Below, piece by piece: positions 41,491 to 50,571 of a DNA stretch of 64,000 nucleotides. The translations under genes were made by a program, and so were the position numbers. Where the stretch lies: positions 59,937-123,936 of the forward strand of contig CACZVN010000015.1 in NCBI GenBank assembly GCA_902784615.1. Reading direction: 5' to 3'. Origin of the DNA: an uncultured Prevotellaceae bacterium. Lineage in GTDB: Bacteria; Bacteroidota; Bacteroidia; Bacteroidales; Bacteroidaceae. The notes beneath the pieces were generated by a model. The model ran no database searches. It saw only the letters and a list, made by a program, of their open reading frames with translations, and had not been told where the DNA came from. Position 1 is the stretch's first letter. Each line of letters begins with the position of its first letter.

Positions 41491-42576
41491 ATGATTCTCG
41501 AAAAGCTGTCGCTCATTAACTATAAGAACATTCCGTCGGCCACGCTGGAACTGTCGCCGAAGATCAATTGTCTCATCGGCCAGAACGGTGTGGGCAAGAC
41601 CAATGTGCTCGACGCGATCTTCTTCCTCTCGTTCTGTCACTCGGCGGGCAACCCCATCGACTCGCAGGTGATACGCCACGGACAGGACTTCCTGATGATC
41701 GAGGGCAACTACTCCGACGACCTGAACATCTACTGTGGCATGAAGCGCGGTACGAAGAAGCACTTCAAGCGCAACAAGAAGGAGTACAAGCGGCTGTCGG
41801 AACATATCGGACTGATACCGCTGGTGATGGTGTCGCCCTCTGACACGCTGCTCATCGAAGGGGGCAGTGAGGAGCGCCGACGGCTGATGGATCTGGTGAT
41901 CTCACAGTACGACCGCAGCTATATCGACTCCATCAACCTCTATAACAAGGCCCTGCAACAGCGCAACACGATGCTGAAACTGGAGGAGGAGCCCGACCCT
42001 GAGGTGATCAGCCTGTGGGAGGAGCAGATGGCCATCGAGGGGGAACGGATCTACGAGCGGCGCGCAGCCTTCGTCAAGGAGCTGGTGCCCATCTTCCAGC
42101 ATTACTACGAGCAGATCTCCGACAACAAGGAGCAGGTGGCCATCGAGTACGTGTCGCACTGTCAGCGGGGACCGTTGCTGGAGGTGATCCAGCGCGACAG
42201 GCAGAAAGACCGTATCATGGGATTCTCATTACACGGCGTGCATCGCGACGACCTGGTGTTTTCGCTGGGCGGACATCCCCTGAAACGGGAGGGTAGTCAG
42301 GGACAGCACAAGACGTTCGTGATCTCGCTGAAACTGGCACAGTTTGACTTCCTCAGACGCACGAACAACCACACAACACCTTTGCTGTTGCTTGATGATA
42401 TCTTCGACAAACTGGATGCGGGGCGCGTGGAACAGATCGTGAGGCTCGTGGCTGGTGATGAGTTCGGACAGATATTTATCACGGATACGAACCGCGAGCA
42501 CTTGGACAGCATCCTGAGCCGTTCGTCGCACGACTATAAGATTTTCCACGTCAATAACGGAGAGATCGATGTTTAA
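41491..42576 (+). CDS. recF: DNA replication and repair protein RecF
   Basis: A 361-residue SMC-like ATPase that loads RecA at gapped DNA. Walker A is LIGQNGVGKTNVLDA near residue 30, the signature region is LKREGSQGQHKTFVISLKLA near 270, and Walker B is TPLLLLDDIFDKLD near 305. The start at 41491 yields the standard N-terminus MILEKLSLINYKN. It overlaps the DUF721 gene by 8 bases. Confidence 0.95.
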   Translation: MILEKLSLINYKNIPSATLELSPKINCLIGQNGVGKTNVLDAIFFLSFCHSAGNPIDSQVIRHGQDFLMIEGNYSDDLNIYCGMKRGTKKHFKRNKKEYKRLSEHIGLIPLVMVSPSDTLLIEGGSEERRRLMDLVISQYDRSYIDSINLYNKALQQRNTMLKLEEEPDPEVISLWEEQMAIEGERIYERRAAFVKELVPIFQHYYEQISDNKEQVAIEYVSHCQRGPLLEVIQRDRQKDRIMGFSLHGVHRDDLVFSLGGHPLKREGSQGQHKTFVISLKLAQFDFLRRTNNHTTPLLLLDDIFDKLDAGRVEQIVRLVAGDEFGQIFITDTNREHLDSILSRSSHDYKIFHVNNGEIDV

Positions 42577-42859
42577 GAGAGACGTCAAAGAGATCAAGGA
42601 CCTGATCCTGAGGAACCTGCGGGCTCAGGGACTGGAGACACCGTTATTACAGAAGCGGTTGATTGAGGCGTGGCCAACGGTGATGGGAGACGTGATTGCA
42701 GGCTATACGCAGAATCTGTATATCAGAAACCAGACGCTATTTGTTCATCTGACGAGTCCTGCGCTGAGGGCGGATCTGTCCATGCAAAGGCAGGAGATTG
42801 TAAGGAAGTTGAACGAGAGCGTGGGGAGTCAGGTGATCGCGGAGGTGAGATTTAATTAG
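42569..42859 (+). CDS. DUF721 (DciA-like) protein
   Basis: A 96-residue protein of the DUF721 family, whose member DciA helps load the DnaB helicase. Family features seen are WPTVMGDVIAGYTQNLYIRN and the C-terminal half LFVHLTSPALRADLSMQRQEIVRKLNE. It overlaps the recF 3' end, a conserved pairing. Its stop overlaps that of the convergent FCL gene by 4 bases. Confidence 0.88.
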   Translation: MFKRDVKEIKDLILRNLRAQGLETPLLQKRLIEAWPTVMGDVIAGYTQNLYIRNQTLFVHLTSPALRADLSMQRQEIVRKLNESVGSQVIAEVRFN

Positions 42860-43407
42860 ATTACCATATCGACGGGGATGTCGTTAGCATCCACAGGGAC
42901 TTCAGGAACTTTTTGGAAGTCGAAACAGAGGCCGATGAGTTTATGGGGCACACTGGGGACAGTCCCCATTGTGCCCCCGAGAGCGCGGAGGAAGCGGTCG
43001 TAGTAGCCACGGCCACGGCCGAGACGATGGCCGAAAGCATCGAAGGCGACGCCAGGGATGAGGGCGACGTCGATAGTAGAGAAAGCGGTGAAAAGCGCAC
43101 CGATGGGCTCCATGATATGAAAGGCACCCTCGCGAAGGTCATGGCGACCTGTATAGCGGCGCAGTTCCATCGTTTCATCATCAAGGACCTTGGGCAACAG
43201 GACGGTCTTGCCCTCTGCCACCAGTTCGTCGATGAGTTGGTGGGTGCAGACCTCATCTGGCAGGGAATAGTAGGCCATGATGGTCTTAGCCTCAGCCAAG
43301 AGCGGACGCAGACGGGCAAGAATAGGAAGCGACAGTTCCTCCAGTTGTGCTGGGGTGAACTGTCGTTTCAACTGTTTGATCTGTTGTCGGAGTTCCTCCT
43401 TACGCAT
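42856..43407 (-). CDS. 5-formyltetrahydrofolate cyclo-ligase
   Basis: A 183-residue enzyme that uses ATP to convert 5-formyl-THF to 5,10-methenyl-THF. Motifs are MAYYSLPDEVCTHQLID near 40-56, VALIPGVAFDAFGHRLGRGRGYYDRFL near 112-138 (the GxGxGYYD phosphate loop) and LIGLCFDFQ. Just after the GYYDRFL motif the chain contains GGTMGTVPSVPH, the translation of a palindrome at 42945-42977 that relatives lack as far as I recall. It overlaps the S41 protease gene by 8 bases. Confidence 0.92.
   Translation of the reverse strand: MRKEELRQQIKQLKRQFTPAQLEELSLPILARLRPLLAEAKTIMAYYSLPDEVCTHQLIDELVAEGKTVLLPKVLDDETMELRRYTGRHDLREGAFHIMEPIGALFTAFSTIDVALIPGVAFDAFGHRLGRGRGYYDRFLRALGGTMGTVPSVPHKLIGLCFDFQKVPEVPVDANDIPVDMVI
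42945..42977. repeat. REP-like palindrome, copy C, inside the FCL gene
   Basis: GGGGCACA / TGTGCCCC outer arms and TGGGGAC / GTCCCCA inner arms, separated by single mismatches around one central A. In frame. Confidence 0.85.
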
Positions 43408-45103
43408 GGGCGATAGAGTTTTTCGGCATCATACGACTGCGACTGTCGAAAACCATAGCCACCTTGCCAGATGGGCCCTCCTGTTTCTTCTCCACCCTGG
43501 GGAAGGCCTCTCCATCGCGGAACAGACGGAGTGTCTCGATGATGGCAGGATCGTCATGGTTCAGGTATTCCGTCCAGGCCTGATCATTGAGGATGTTATA
43601 GATGATGCGACTGTTGACGAAACGCTCCAGCAACTTGTGTGACTTCTGGATCATCAGGTTACGACGCTTCAGACCGTTCTTGTCGGCAAAGACGACGAAC
43701 TTCTCCACCGTGTTCTGTCCCTTGAGGTATTTCTCCATATCCCATACGTCGGAGAAACTGCTCAGTTTGGCGCGGTTCTCGTCCGTGTAGTTATAGGCGA
43801 ACTGCAGAATCAGTCCCGTCATCGAGGCTTCCTTATAGTACGAGGTCATGCCGACGGTATCCTCTGGGATGAAGATATCGGGCGTGATGCCACCACCGCC
43901 ATAGACCGTACGGCCGTTGCTGGTGTGATAGGCAGGTCCCGTATGCTTGATGCTGTCCTGCGAGAAGAACTCGCCATGCTGGTAGCGCTGCAGCCAGTCG
44001 CCCTCGTAGTCCTCACCATCGGCATACGGCTTCTGGATACAACGGCCAGAGGGCGTATAGTAACGGGCGATGGTCAGACGGATCATCGAGTGGTCCGTAA
44101 ACTCCATGGGCTTCTGTACCAGTCCCTTACCAAAGGAACGGCGTCCCACGATGGTACCACGGTCGTTGTCCTGGATGGCACCAGCAAGAATCTCCGAGGC
44201 AGAGGCGGATATCTCATCAACGAGGATCACGAGGGGGATCTGCTGATAGGAGCCACGGCCGTCGGCACGGTACTCCTGACGCGGATAACGGCGACCCTCC
44301 GTATAGACGATGAGCTGACCCTTGGACAGGAACTCATTGGCGATCTGCACGGCCGACTCCAGATAGCCACCCGTATTGCTGCGCAGGTCGATGACCAGAT
44401 TAGAAAAGCCTTTCTGGGAGAGTTTTGCCAGGGCGATGAGCAGTTCCGGATAGGTGTTCTCACCAAAGTTACGGATCTTAATATAGCCACTCTCGTCGTC
44501 GAGCATATAACTGGCCGTGACACTCTTCGTGGGAATCTCACCACGGGTAACGGTGATATGCTGGATTTTCTTCTCGCCATAGCGCAGGATGCCAAGTTTC
44601 ACCTTCGTGTCCTTGGGACCCTTCAGACGGTGCATGGCCTCCTCGTTGGTCACCTTCTTGCCCACGAAGACGGAGTCATCCACCTCCACGATCTTGTCGC
44701 CTGCTAACAGTCCAGCCCGTTCTGCAGGACCATTACTGATCACGTTCTGCACACGGATGGTGTCCTGACGGATGGTGAACTCGATACCGATGCCAGAGAA
44801 GGAGCCACGGAGATCATCGTTGGCGATCTCTCCCTCACGGGCCGTGATATACACAGAATGGGGATCGAGTTCGCTCAGGATCTGGGGCATGGCCTTCTCC
44901 ACGAGGTCGTTGATGTTCACCGTATCAACATACTGGTCGTCGATGATGTGGAGCAGGTTGTTGAGCTTATTACCGCTGGTGTTGATGATGCTCAGACGGT
45001 TGCCAGAGAAATGATTGGCATAGAACGAGCCTATCAGGATGCCGATCACGACGGAGATCGCCATCCAGAGCGGTGTAAACCTGTAATTCTTACCTTTACT
45101 CAT
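43400..45103 (-). CDS. S41 family C-terminal processing protease
   Basis: A 567-residue periplasmic serine protease. An N-terminal membrane anchor (residues about 10-28) is followed by a linker, a PDZ domain (about 85-170, GIGIEFTIRQDTIRVQNV) and the S41 domain with the Ser-Lys dyad: Ser in DEISASASEI and Lys in SFGKGLVQ. A C-terminal region of about 140 residues follows. The start is at MSKGKNYRF (45103), one base after the deaminase gene; the ATG at 45130 would overlap it. Confidence 0.92.
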   Translation of the reverse strand: MSKGKNYRFTPLWMAISVVIGILIGSFYANHFSGNRLSIINTSGNKLNNLLHIIDDQYVDTVNINDLVEKAMPQILSELDPHSVYITAREGEIANDDLRGSFSGIGIEFTIRQDTIRVQNVISNGPAERAGLLAGDKIVEVDDSVFVGKKVTNEEAMHRLKGPKDTKVKLGILRYGEKKIQHITVTRGEIPTKSVTASYMLDDESGYIKIRNFGENTYPELLIALAKLSQKGFSNLVIDLRSNTGGYLESAVQIANEFLSKGQLIVYTEGRRYPRQEYRADGRGSYQQIPLVILVDEISASASEILAGAIQDNDRGTIVGRRSFGKGLVQKPMEFTDHSMIRLTIARYYTPSGRCIQKPYADGEDYEGDWLQRYQHGEFFSQDSIKHTGPAYHTSNGRTVYGGGGITPDIFIPEDTVGMTSYYKEASMTGLILQFAYNYTDENRAKLSSFSDVWDMEKYLKGQNTVEKFVVFADKNGLKRRNLMIQKSHKLLERFVNSRIIYNILNDQAWTEYLNHDDPAIIETLRLFRDGEAFPRVEKKQEGPSGKVAMVFDSRSRMMPKNSIAHA

Positions 45104-45104
45104 A

Positions 45105-45548
45105 TTATGTTTCTGTGTTAGAATTGACATCCATATAGACCACCTCGATGCCAGCGCGCTTCAAGAGGTCGATACCGTCAGTGAGACGGTACTTCTCGCC
45201 ATAGACCACGCGCTTGATACCAGACTGGATGATCAGTTTGGCGCACTCGATACAGGGCGAGGCCGTGATGTAGATCGTGGCACCATCGCTGTTGTTGTTC
45301 GAGCGGGCGAGTTTCGTGATAGCGTTAGCCTCAGCGTGGAGCACATAGGGTTTGGTGACATTGTTGTCATCCTCGCAGACGTTCTCGAAGCCACTGGGCG
45401 TGCCATTGTAGCCGTCGCTGATGATCATCTTATCCTTCACCACCAGGGCACCCACCTGACGGCGCTGGCAGTAGGAGTTCTCTGCCCAGATGCGCGCCAT
45501 ACGCAGATAGCGCGCGTCGAGTTTCTGTTGTTTATCGCTTGATCCCAT
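45105..45548 (-). CDS. dCMP/cytidine deaminase family protein
   Basis: A 147-residue zinc deaminase of the dCMP/ComE type, which converts dCMP to dUMP for dTTP synthesis. Zinc-site motifs are HAEANAI near residue 70 and PCIECAKLI near 97. The N-terminal ARIWAENSYCQRRQVGALVV is typical of this group. It overlaps the M3 peptidase gene by 17 bases and is followed by the S41 protease gene. Confidence 0.9.
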   Translation of the reverse strand: MGSSDKQQKLDARYLRMARIWAENSYCQRRQVGALVVKDKMIISDGYNGTPSGFENVCEDDNNVTKPYVLHAEANAITKLARSNNNSDGATIYITASPCIECAKLIIQSGIKRVVYGEKYRLTDGIDLLKRAGIEVVYMDVNSNTET

Positions 45549-47673
45549 TTCTCTTCAGTAATGCGTCAATGGTGGGCTCGCCACCCTTGAACCGTTTATA
45601 TAATGTCATCGGATTCTCCGTACCTCCCTTCGACAGGATGTTGTCGCGGAAGCTCTGGGCCGTCTTCTGGTTGAAGATGCCATGCTTCTTGAAGACGCTG
45701 AAGGCATCGGCATCCAGCACCTCAGCCCACTTATAACTGTAGTAGCCAGCCGCATAGCCGCCAGCCATGATGTGCGAGAACTGGACGGTCATACAGGTAT
45801 CAGGCAACTGTGGCAGAATCATCGCCTTCTCCCAGGCTTTCTTCTCAAAGGGGATGATATCGTCGTCGAACTCGTCCTTCTTCGTATAGTAGGCCATGTC
45901 GAGCAGACCGAAACTCACCTGACGCATACAGGCGTAGGCGACGTTGAAGTTACGGCTCCTGACGATACGGTCGATGAGTTCATCGGGCAGGGGCTCGCCT
46001 GTCTCGTAGTGGAAGGCGAAGGTGCGCAGGAACTCCTTCTCGATGGCGAAATTCTCCATAAACTGCGAGGGCAGTTCGACGAAGTCCCACCATACATTCG
46101 TGCCTGAAAGACTCTCGAAACGGGTGTTGGCAAACATGCCGTGGAGGGAGTGGCCGAACTCATGGAGGAAGGTCTCCACCTCACCTAACGTCAGCAGGGC
46201 GGGTTTCTCTTCCGTCGGCTTCGTGAGGTTCATCACCACACTGACGTGGGGACGTACGTTCTTGCAGTTGTCTGGGGCGAAAGGTTTCTTCGTGTTGATG
46301 CGCTCCATCCACTGTCCCTGGTATTCCGTCATCCATGCCCCACCCTGTTTGCCTTTGCGGGGGTGGAAGTCGGCATAGAACACGGCGAGATACGAGCCAT
46401 CCTTGTCAAACACCTCGTAGGCCTTTACATCAGGATGATAGACGGGGATATCCTTGTTCTCCTTGAACGTGATACCATAGAGACGGTTGGCAAGGCCAAA
46501 GACACCCTCGATGACCTTCGACAGTTCGAAGTAAGGGCGCAGCATCTCAGCATCGATATTGTATTTCTCCAGTTGCAGTTTGTGGGCATAGAAACTGAAG
46601 TCCCAGGGCTCCAGTTTGAAGTCCTTACCCTCCAGTTTGAAGTCCTTACCCTCCAGTTTCTGAGCCATCTTCTCGATGGCCTTCACCTCCTTGCGGGCTG
46701 TCGGCTTATAGGCGGCTATAAGGTCGTTGAGCAGTTTATAGACATTGCGCACGTTGCCTGCCATCCGATGCTTCAGCACATAGTCGGCATAGGTCTTATG
46801 ACCCAACAGTTGGGCGATCTCACGGCGCAGGTTGATGAGCCGTTTGCAGATCTCGATATTGTTCTCCGTATTGTCGTGCGTACACTCCGTATTCTTCGCC
46901 ATAAACATCTGACGGCGCAGTTCGCGCTGGGTGCTATAGGTCATAAACGGTGAGTACGACGGGAAGTCGAGGGTGAATACCCAACCTACAGTTTGAGGGG
47001 ATTTGCAATCCCCGAACTTTTCCTTCGCGGCCAGGGCAGCAGCCTCACGGGCACTGTCAGGCAGACCGTCGAGTTGGGCCTCATCCGTGATATGTAGCGT
47101 GAAGGCCTTGTTCTCCTTGAGCAGGTTCTGCGAGAACTGGAGTCCGAGCATCGAGGCTTCCTCCGTCAGTTGGCGCAGGCGCTCTTTTCCTGCTGCATCA
47201 AGCAGGGCACCACTGCGCACAAAACCGTCGTAGCAATTGTCGAGCAGCATCTTCTCCTCTGGCGACAGTTTGCGATGGTGACGATGCACGTATTTGATAC
47301 GCTCAAAGAGTTTCTCATTGAGGCGGATATCATTGGCATGCTTCGTCAGGATCGGACTCATCTTCTGTGCCAGCGCATCCATCTCGTCGTTAGTCTCTGC
47401 TGAGAGCAGGTTGAAGAACACGGAAGAAACCCGGCTCAACAGATCGTAGTAACCCTCGTTGTCCTTCTCGTCATCCACATTGATGATCGTATTATCGAAG
47501 GTGGGCTTCTCCGGATTGTTGATGAGTTTCTCTATCTGCTCATCGTCGCGACGGATACCCTCCAGCATCGCCTCCTCATAGTCCTCCAGACGGATACGGT
47601 CGAAGGGGGCGACATCATGGGGCGTGTTGTATGGCAGGAAGAACGGATTCTTTCTCTCTTGTTGCTCGTTCAT
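45532..47673 (-). CDS. M3 family metallopeptidase (dipeptidyl carboxypeptidase-like)
   Basis: A 713-residue zinc peptidase of the Dcp/oligopeptidase A group. The catalytic motif is LHEFGHSLHGMF (HExxH), followed 25 residues on by the third ligand Glu in DFVELPSQ. No signal peptide, so it is probably cytoplasmic. Two local oddities exist: the segment GDCKSPQTVG is a translated hairpin (46997-47013), and KLEGKDF is repeated in tandem through a 21-bp duplication (46615-46660). First gene of the operon with the deaminase, S41 protease and FCL genes. Confidence 0.92.
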   Translation of the reverse strand: MNEQQERKNPFFLPYNTPHDVAPFDRIRLEDYEEAMLEGIRRDDEQIEKLINNPEKPTFDNTIINVDDEKDNEGYYDLLSRVSSVFFNLLSAETNDEMDALAQKMSPILTKHANDIRLNEKLFERIKYVHRHHRKLSPEEKMLLDNCYDGFVRSGALLDAAGKERLRQLTEEASMLGLQFSQNLLKENKAFTLHITDEAQLDGLPDSAREAAALAAKEKFGDCKSPQTVGWVFTLDFPSYSPFMTYSTQRELRRQMFMAKNTECTHDNTENNIEICKRLINLRREIAQLLGHKTYADYVLKHRMAGNVRNVYKLLNDLIAAYKPTARKEVKAIEKMAQKLEGKDFKLEGKDFKLEPWDFSFYAHKLQLEKYNIDAEMLRPYFELSKVIEGVFGLANRLYGITFKENKDIPVYHPDVKAYEVFDKDGSYLAVFYADFHPRKGKQGGAWMTEYQGQWMERINTKKPFAPDNCKNVRPHVSVVMNLTKPTEEKPALLTLGEVETFLHEFGHSLHGMFANTRFESLSGTNVWWDFVELPSQFMENFAIEKEFLRTFAFHYETGEPLPDELIDRIVRSRNFNVAYACMRQVSFGLLDMAYYTKKDEFDDDIIPFEKKAWEKAMILPQLPDTCMTVQFSHIMAGGYAAGYYSYKWAEVLDADAFSVFKKHGIFNQKTAQSFRDNILSKGGTENPMTLYKRFKGGEPTIDALLKRNGIKR
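46610..46662. repeat. 21-bp tandem duplication inside the M3 peptidase gene
   Basis: TCCAGTTTGAAGTCCTTACC occurs twice in direct tandem and a third unit begins TCCAGTTT. It adds seven codons without breaking the frame. Confidence 0.9.
46997..47013. repeat. GGGGATT-TGC-AATCCCC hairpin inside the M3 peptidase gene
   Basis: Seven-bp perfect stem with three-base loop, flanked by partly complementary AGTTTGA and CGAACTT. It encodes FGDCKSPQT. Confidence 0.7.
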
Positions 47674-47698
47674 TTTCTATGCTTGCTCTTTTGGATTG

Positions 47699-47706
47699 CA
47701 AAAATA
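47699..47706 (-). promoter_or_regulatory. -7 promoter element of the M3 peptidase operon
   Basis: TATTTTTG on minus, 25 bases before the ATG at 47673. Confidence 0.6.
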
Positions 47707-47754
47707 CAAAAAAAGTGATACACCTACAAATATGGTGGTGAATTTTAAAATAAT

Positions 47755-48426
47755 TTACATCAACAGCCGCTCCAACTGGGGGATCTCGATGCGTCCACGG
47801 TGCAGTTCGAGGAGTCCTTCGTTCTGTAGGCGATTCAGGACGCGCGACACGTTCAGACGACTGTCGTTGAGTTCCTCTGCCAGTCGCTCCATCAGCACAT
47901 AGAACGTCTTGGGACCTGCTGGATAGACACAGTGCTGGGTCAGGAAACGGATCAGACGGTCTCTCAGCGTCAGGGGACTGCGTCGCCAGATCTGGTGGAT
48001 CTGCTTCTGCGTCTGCGTAGCAAACTGATTAACCATGTTCAGACGGAACACGAGGAAATCCTCCAACAGACGGAGCACCTCCTCTTTGGCGATGGTCAGG
48101 AGATTGACATCCGTCAGGGCCGTGAAGTTATGGGTATAGGACTGGTAATAGCCGAAGATGGCCTCCTGCTGCAGGATATAGGGCGCAGACACTTGCTCAG
48201 CCACCATATAACGACGCTCGTCGCCATAGGTCTCCACCTTCACCGTGCCGTTGATCAGAAAACAGAGTTGGGTACAGGCCTCACCGATGCGTATGATCGG
48301 CTTTCCAGCAGACAACTTCACGAAGCCGAAACGGATATGTCCAGCGATAATCTCCAGGTCGTCACGACTCATCCCCTGAAAGAGGGGGAACTGGAGTAAC
48401 TGGTCATATATCCTCAGGGTAGGCAT
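47755..48426 (-). CDS. Crp/Fnr family transcriptional regulator
   Basis: A 223-residue regulator. The N-terminal cyclic-nucleotide-binding-type beta-roll (residues about 10-120, with the helix FRLNMVNQFATQTQ after it) precedes a winged helix-turn-helix (LAEELNDSRLNVSRVLNRLQNEGLLELHRGRIEI, about 165-200). There are no Fnr-type clustered cysteines, so it is not an Fe-S sensor. The start at 48426 overlaps the ApbE TGA by one base (TGATG). Ligand and targets unknown; autoregulation of the operon is possible. Confidence 0.9.
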   Translation of the reverse strand: MPTLRIYDQLLQFPLFQGMSRDDLEIIAGHIRFGFVKLSAGKPIIRIGEACTQLCFLINGTVKVETYGDERRYMVAEQVSAPYILQQEAIFGYYQSYTHNFTALTDVNLLTIAKEEVLRLLEDFLVFRLNMVNQFATQTQKQIHQIWRRSPLTLRDRLIRFLTQHCVYPAGPKTFYVLMERLAEELNDSRLNVSRVLNRLQNEGLLELHRGRIEIPQLERLLM

Positions 48427-49451
48427 CAGTTCGCGATTTTGTCTTTCAGGGATGGAGAGAACCACACGGCGTTCTTCCCCTGTCCGTCGTCGTAGATGAA
48501 ATAGACCATTAGTTCAGGATGCTGTTCCAGCACCTTCTGAGCCTTGTCGAGTCCCATCACCATAAACGAGGTGGCGTAGGCATCAGCAAGCGCACAGGTC
48601 TTAGCCAGCACCGTGGCAGAGAGGATGTTATGCTGTACGGGATAGCCCGTCTTGGGATCGATGGTGTGGGCATATTTCTTGCCCCCCTGATAGTAGAAGT
48701 TACGATAATTGCCACTGGTAGCCATCGCGATATCCGTCACGTTCAGGATGGTCTGGAGTTCGTGCGACACACTCAGCGAGTCGTCTTCAGGCTTGATGAC
48801 GCCCACCTTCCAGGGCACACGCTCAGGATTGACGCCACAGGTCACGACCTCACCACCTATCTCCACCATGAAGTTCTTTACGCCACGCTGGCGCAGGAAA
48901 TTGGCCACCACATCCGTGCCATAGCCCTTGGCGATGGCCGAGCAGTCGAGCATCATACGGGGATCCTGCTTGCGGATCTTCCCATGATCTACGGTTATCT
49001 TCTGATAGCCGATGATCTGGCGAAGACTATCCACCTGTCGCGCCGTTGGCTTCTCGCCACTCTTGAAACCAAAGCCCCAGGCATTCACCAAGGGGGCCAC
49101 GGTGATGTCGAAGGCACCATCGGTCTCTCGCGACACATCCATCGCCAACTGGAAGACGTCCATGAACATCTTGTCGGGTTTCACATCCTCGTTGTTATTG
49201 ATGGCCGTGATAACAGATTCCTTGTTGAAGGGCGAGAGTGAGTAATCCACCTTCATCAGTTCGGCCTTGATGCTCTGGCTCATGTCCGAGTCGCACTGGT
49301 AAGTGACCGTAAAGGTCGTGCCAAACACGAAGTCGGAATAACGCTGATACGGCATGTTATGCTGCTGACGGATGATCAGCACCGTTCCTATGATCAGGAG
49401 CGTCAGGAAAGGTACCTGCCAGAGCAGCCGTTTCTTCTGTTTCTCGTCCAT
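48426..49451 (-). CDS. apbE: FAD:protein FMN transferase
   Basis: A 341-residue flavinyl transferase that attaches FMN from FAD to Thr/Ser of target proteins such as NqrB/NqrC and RnfG. An N-terminal membrane segment (residues about 8-25) anchors it on the periplasmic side. Family motifs are YSLSPFNKESVITAIN near 72, GAFDITVAPLVNAWGFG near 118, LDCSAIAKGYGTDVVA near 168 and the metal-binding TIDPKTGYPV near 263. The flavin-accepting partner is not in the window. Confidence 0.93.
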   Translation of the reverse strand: MDEKQKKRLLWQVPFLTLLIIGTVLIIRQQHNMPYQRYSDFVFGTTFTVTYQCDSDMSQSIKAELMKVDYSLSPFNKESVITAINNNEDVKPDKMFMDVFQLAMDVSRETDGAFDITVAPLVNAWGFGFKSGEKPTARQVDSLRQIIGYQKITVDHGKIRKQDPRMMLDCSAIAKGYGTDVVANFLRQRGVKNFMVEIGGEVVTCGVNPERVPWKVGVIKPEDDSLSVSHELQTILNVTDIAMATSGNYRNFYYQGGKKYAHTIDPKTGYPVQHNILSATVLAKTCALADAYATSFMVMGLDKAQKVLEQHPELMVYFIYDDGQGKNAVWFSPSLKDKIAN

Positions 49452-49454
49452 AAC

Positions 49455-50144
49455 TTAGATATCGATAATGACGTTAAACGTTACGCCCAGTTTCGTATCA
49501 TCATCCGTTCCGAAGCCCGGCACATACCAGGTATTGCCAAAGTCATGCTTGGAATGGGCAATACGACGTTTGTAGCGCACGCTCCAACCCAGATGGAACG
49601 GTCCGAAGATCTGTGCATCGATACCTACGACGGCCTCCAACCAGTGGTAGTAGCACGACACATCCCTGATGTCGTATGGAGCATCCCACTTCCAATAGGG
49701 GTCAGAGAGTTCTGGGCGCGCGATATCCACCTTATAGGAGGTATAGGCATAGCGCAGACCACCATAGAGACGGTTCTTGCCATGCTTGTTATTCAACAGG
49801 TTCTTGTCGATACCCACCCTGAAATAGGGTGCTGAGGTCTTATAGTGCAGACGCGTCACCTCGTCATCGCAATTCGCCTTACCCAAGCCCACCTCCACAA
49901 TGGGGAACCACTCGTCGTGCAGGTTGATGCGCAGGGCACCCTCATACTGTCCGTAGTCAGAAAGCGCCAACGTGGCGGCTCCCACCAGGTCGAACGAGAC
50001 GGAGAAGCCACGGAACAGAGGGATGGAGTCTTTCTGCAATGTGAAAAACTTCATCTGCGCCTGCGTAGCCGTTACAGCCGACAGCAACAGCAGACTAATC
50101 GCTAACCTTCGGATAGATATGGAAATGAATGGTCGTCTTGTCAT
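49455..50144 (-). CDS. DUF6048 outer membrane protein
   Basis: 229 residues with a signal sequence ending TQAQ near residue 29, then a beta-rich protein (GGLRYAYTSYKVD, LGWSVRYKRRIAH, KLGVTFNVIIDI). It fits the Bacteroidota DUF6048 group of small predicted outer membrane barrels. Its N-terminal 50 bases overlap the end of the DUF6452 gene. Role unknown. Confidence 0.65.
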   Translation of the reverse strand: MTRRPFISISIRRLAISLLLLSAVTATQAQMKFFTLQKDSIPLFRGFSVSFDLVGAATLALSDYGQYEGALRINLHDEWFPIVEVGLGKANCDDEVTRLHYKTSAPYFRVGIDKNLLNNKHGKNRLYGGLRYAYTSYKVDIARPELSDPYWKWDAPYDIRDVSCYYHWLEAVVGIDAQIFGPFHLGWSVRYKRRIAHSKHDFGNTWYVPGFGTDDDTKLGVTFNVIIDI

Positions 50145-50571
50145 AGTCCACTGTCGGATTGTTAATAACTATGGAGTCGATGAAATTGGTCGTATAGCGT
50201 ATGTCTGTGATCGTATGGAAGAAAGAGGCGTTGCAATCGACAGACTCGAAATGGGGAATATCGTCCTTCTTCACCCAGACGGTATCTATAATACTGTATT
50301 CACTGTTATAGATATTGAACACCAGGACATCCTCTGGATGGGAATAGCTGATGGGCACTGGAACGGTGGCACATCCTATTTTCCTGTTGAGAACCACCTC
50401 CGAACCGTCCTTGCGCACAGACGTAATGGTCAGCGTATCCGCCAGCACCAACGAGTCGCCGTCAGTATCATAGAAACGATAGCGGGTTTCCACGATATTG
50501 TTCACAGGACAGTCGATCGTCGAACACGACACCACGAAGACCAGTCCCAGGAGAAACAGCCACTTTCTCAT
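50095..50571 (-). CDS. DUF6452 lipoprotein
   Basis: 158 residues with a lipoprotein signal (MRKWLFLLGLVFVVSC). The mature part starts STIDCPVNNIVETRYRFYD, the DUF6452 pattern. It always seems to accompany a DUF6048 gene in this phylum (recalled knowledge), suggesting the two form an outer membrane lipoprotein-barrel pair. It overlaps the glycosyltransferase stop by 4 bases. Confidence 0.68.
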   Translation of the reverse strand: MRKWLFLLGLVFVVSCSTIDCPVNNIVETRYRFYDTDGDSLVLADTLTITSVRKDGSEVVLNRKIGCATVPVPISYSHPEDVLVFNIYNSEYSIIDTVWVKKDDIPHFESVDCNASFFHTITDIRYTTNFIDSIVINNPTVDYDKTTIHFHIYPKVSD

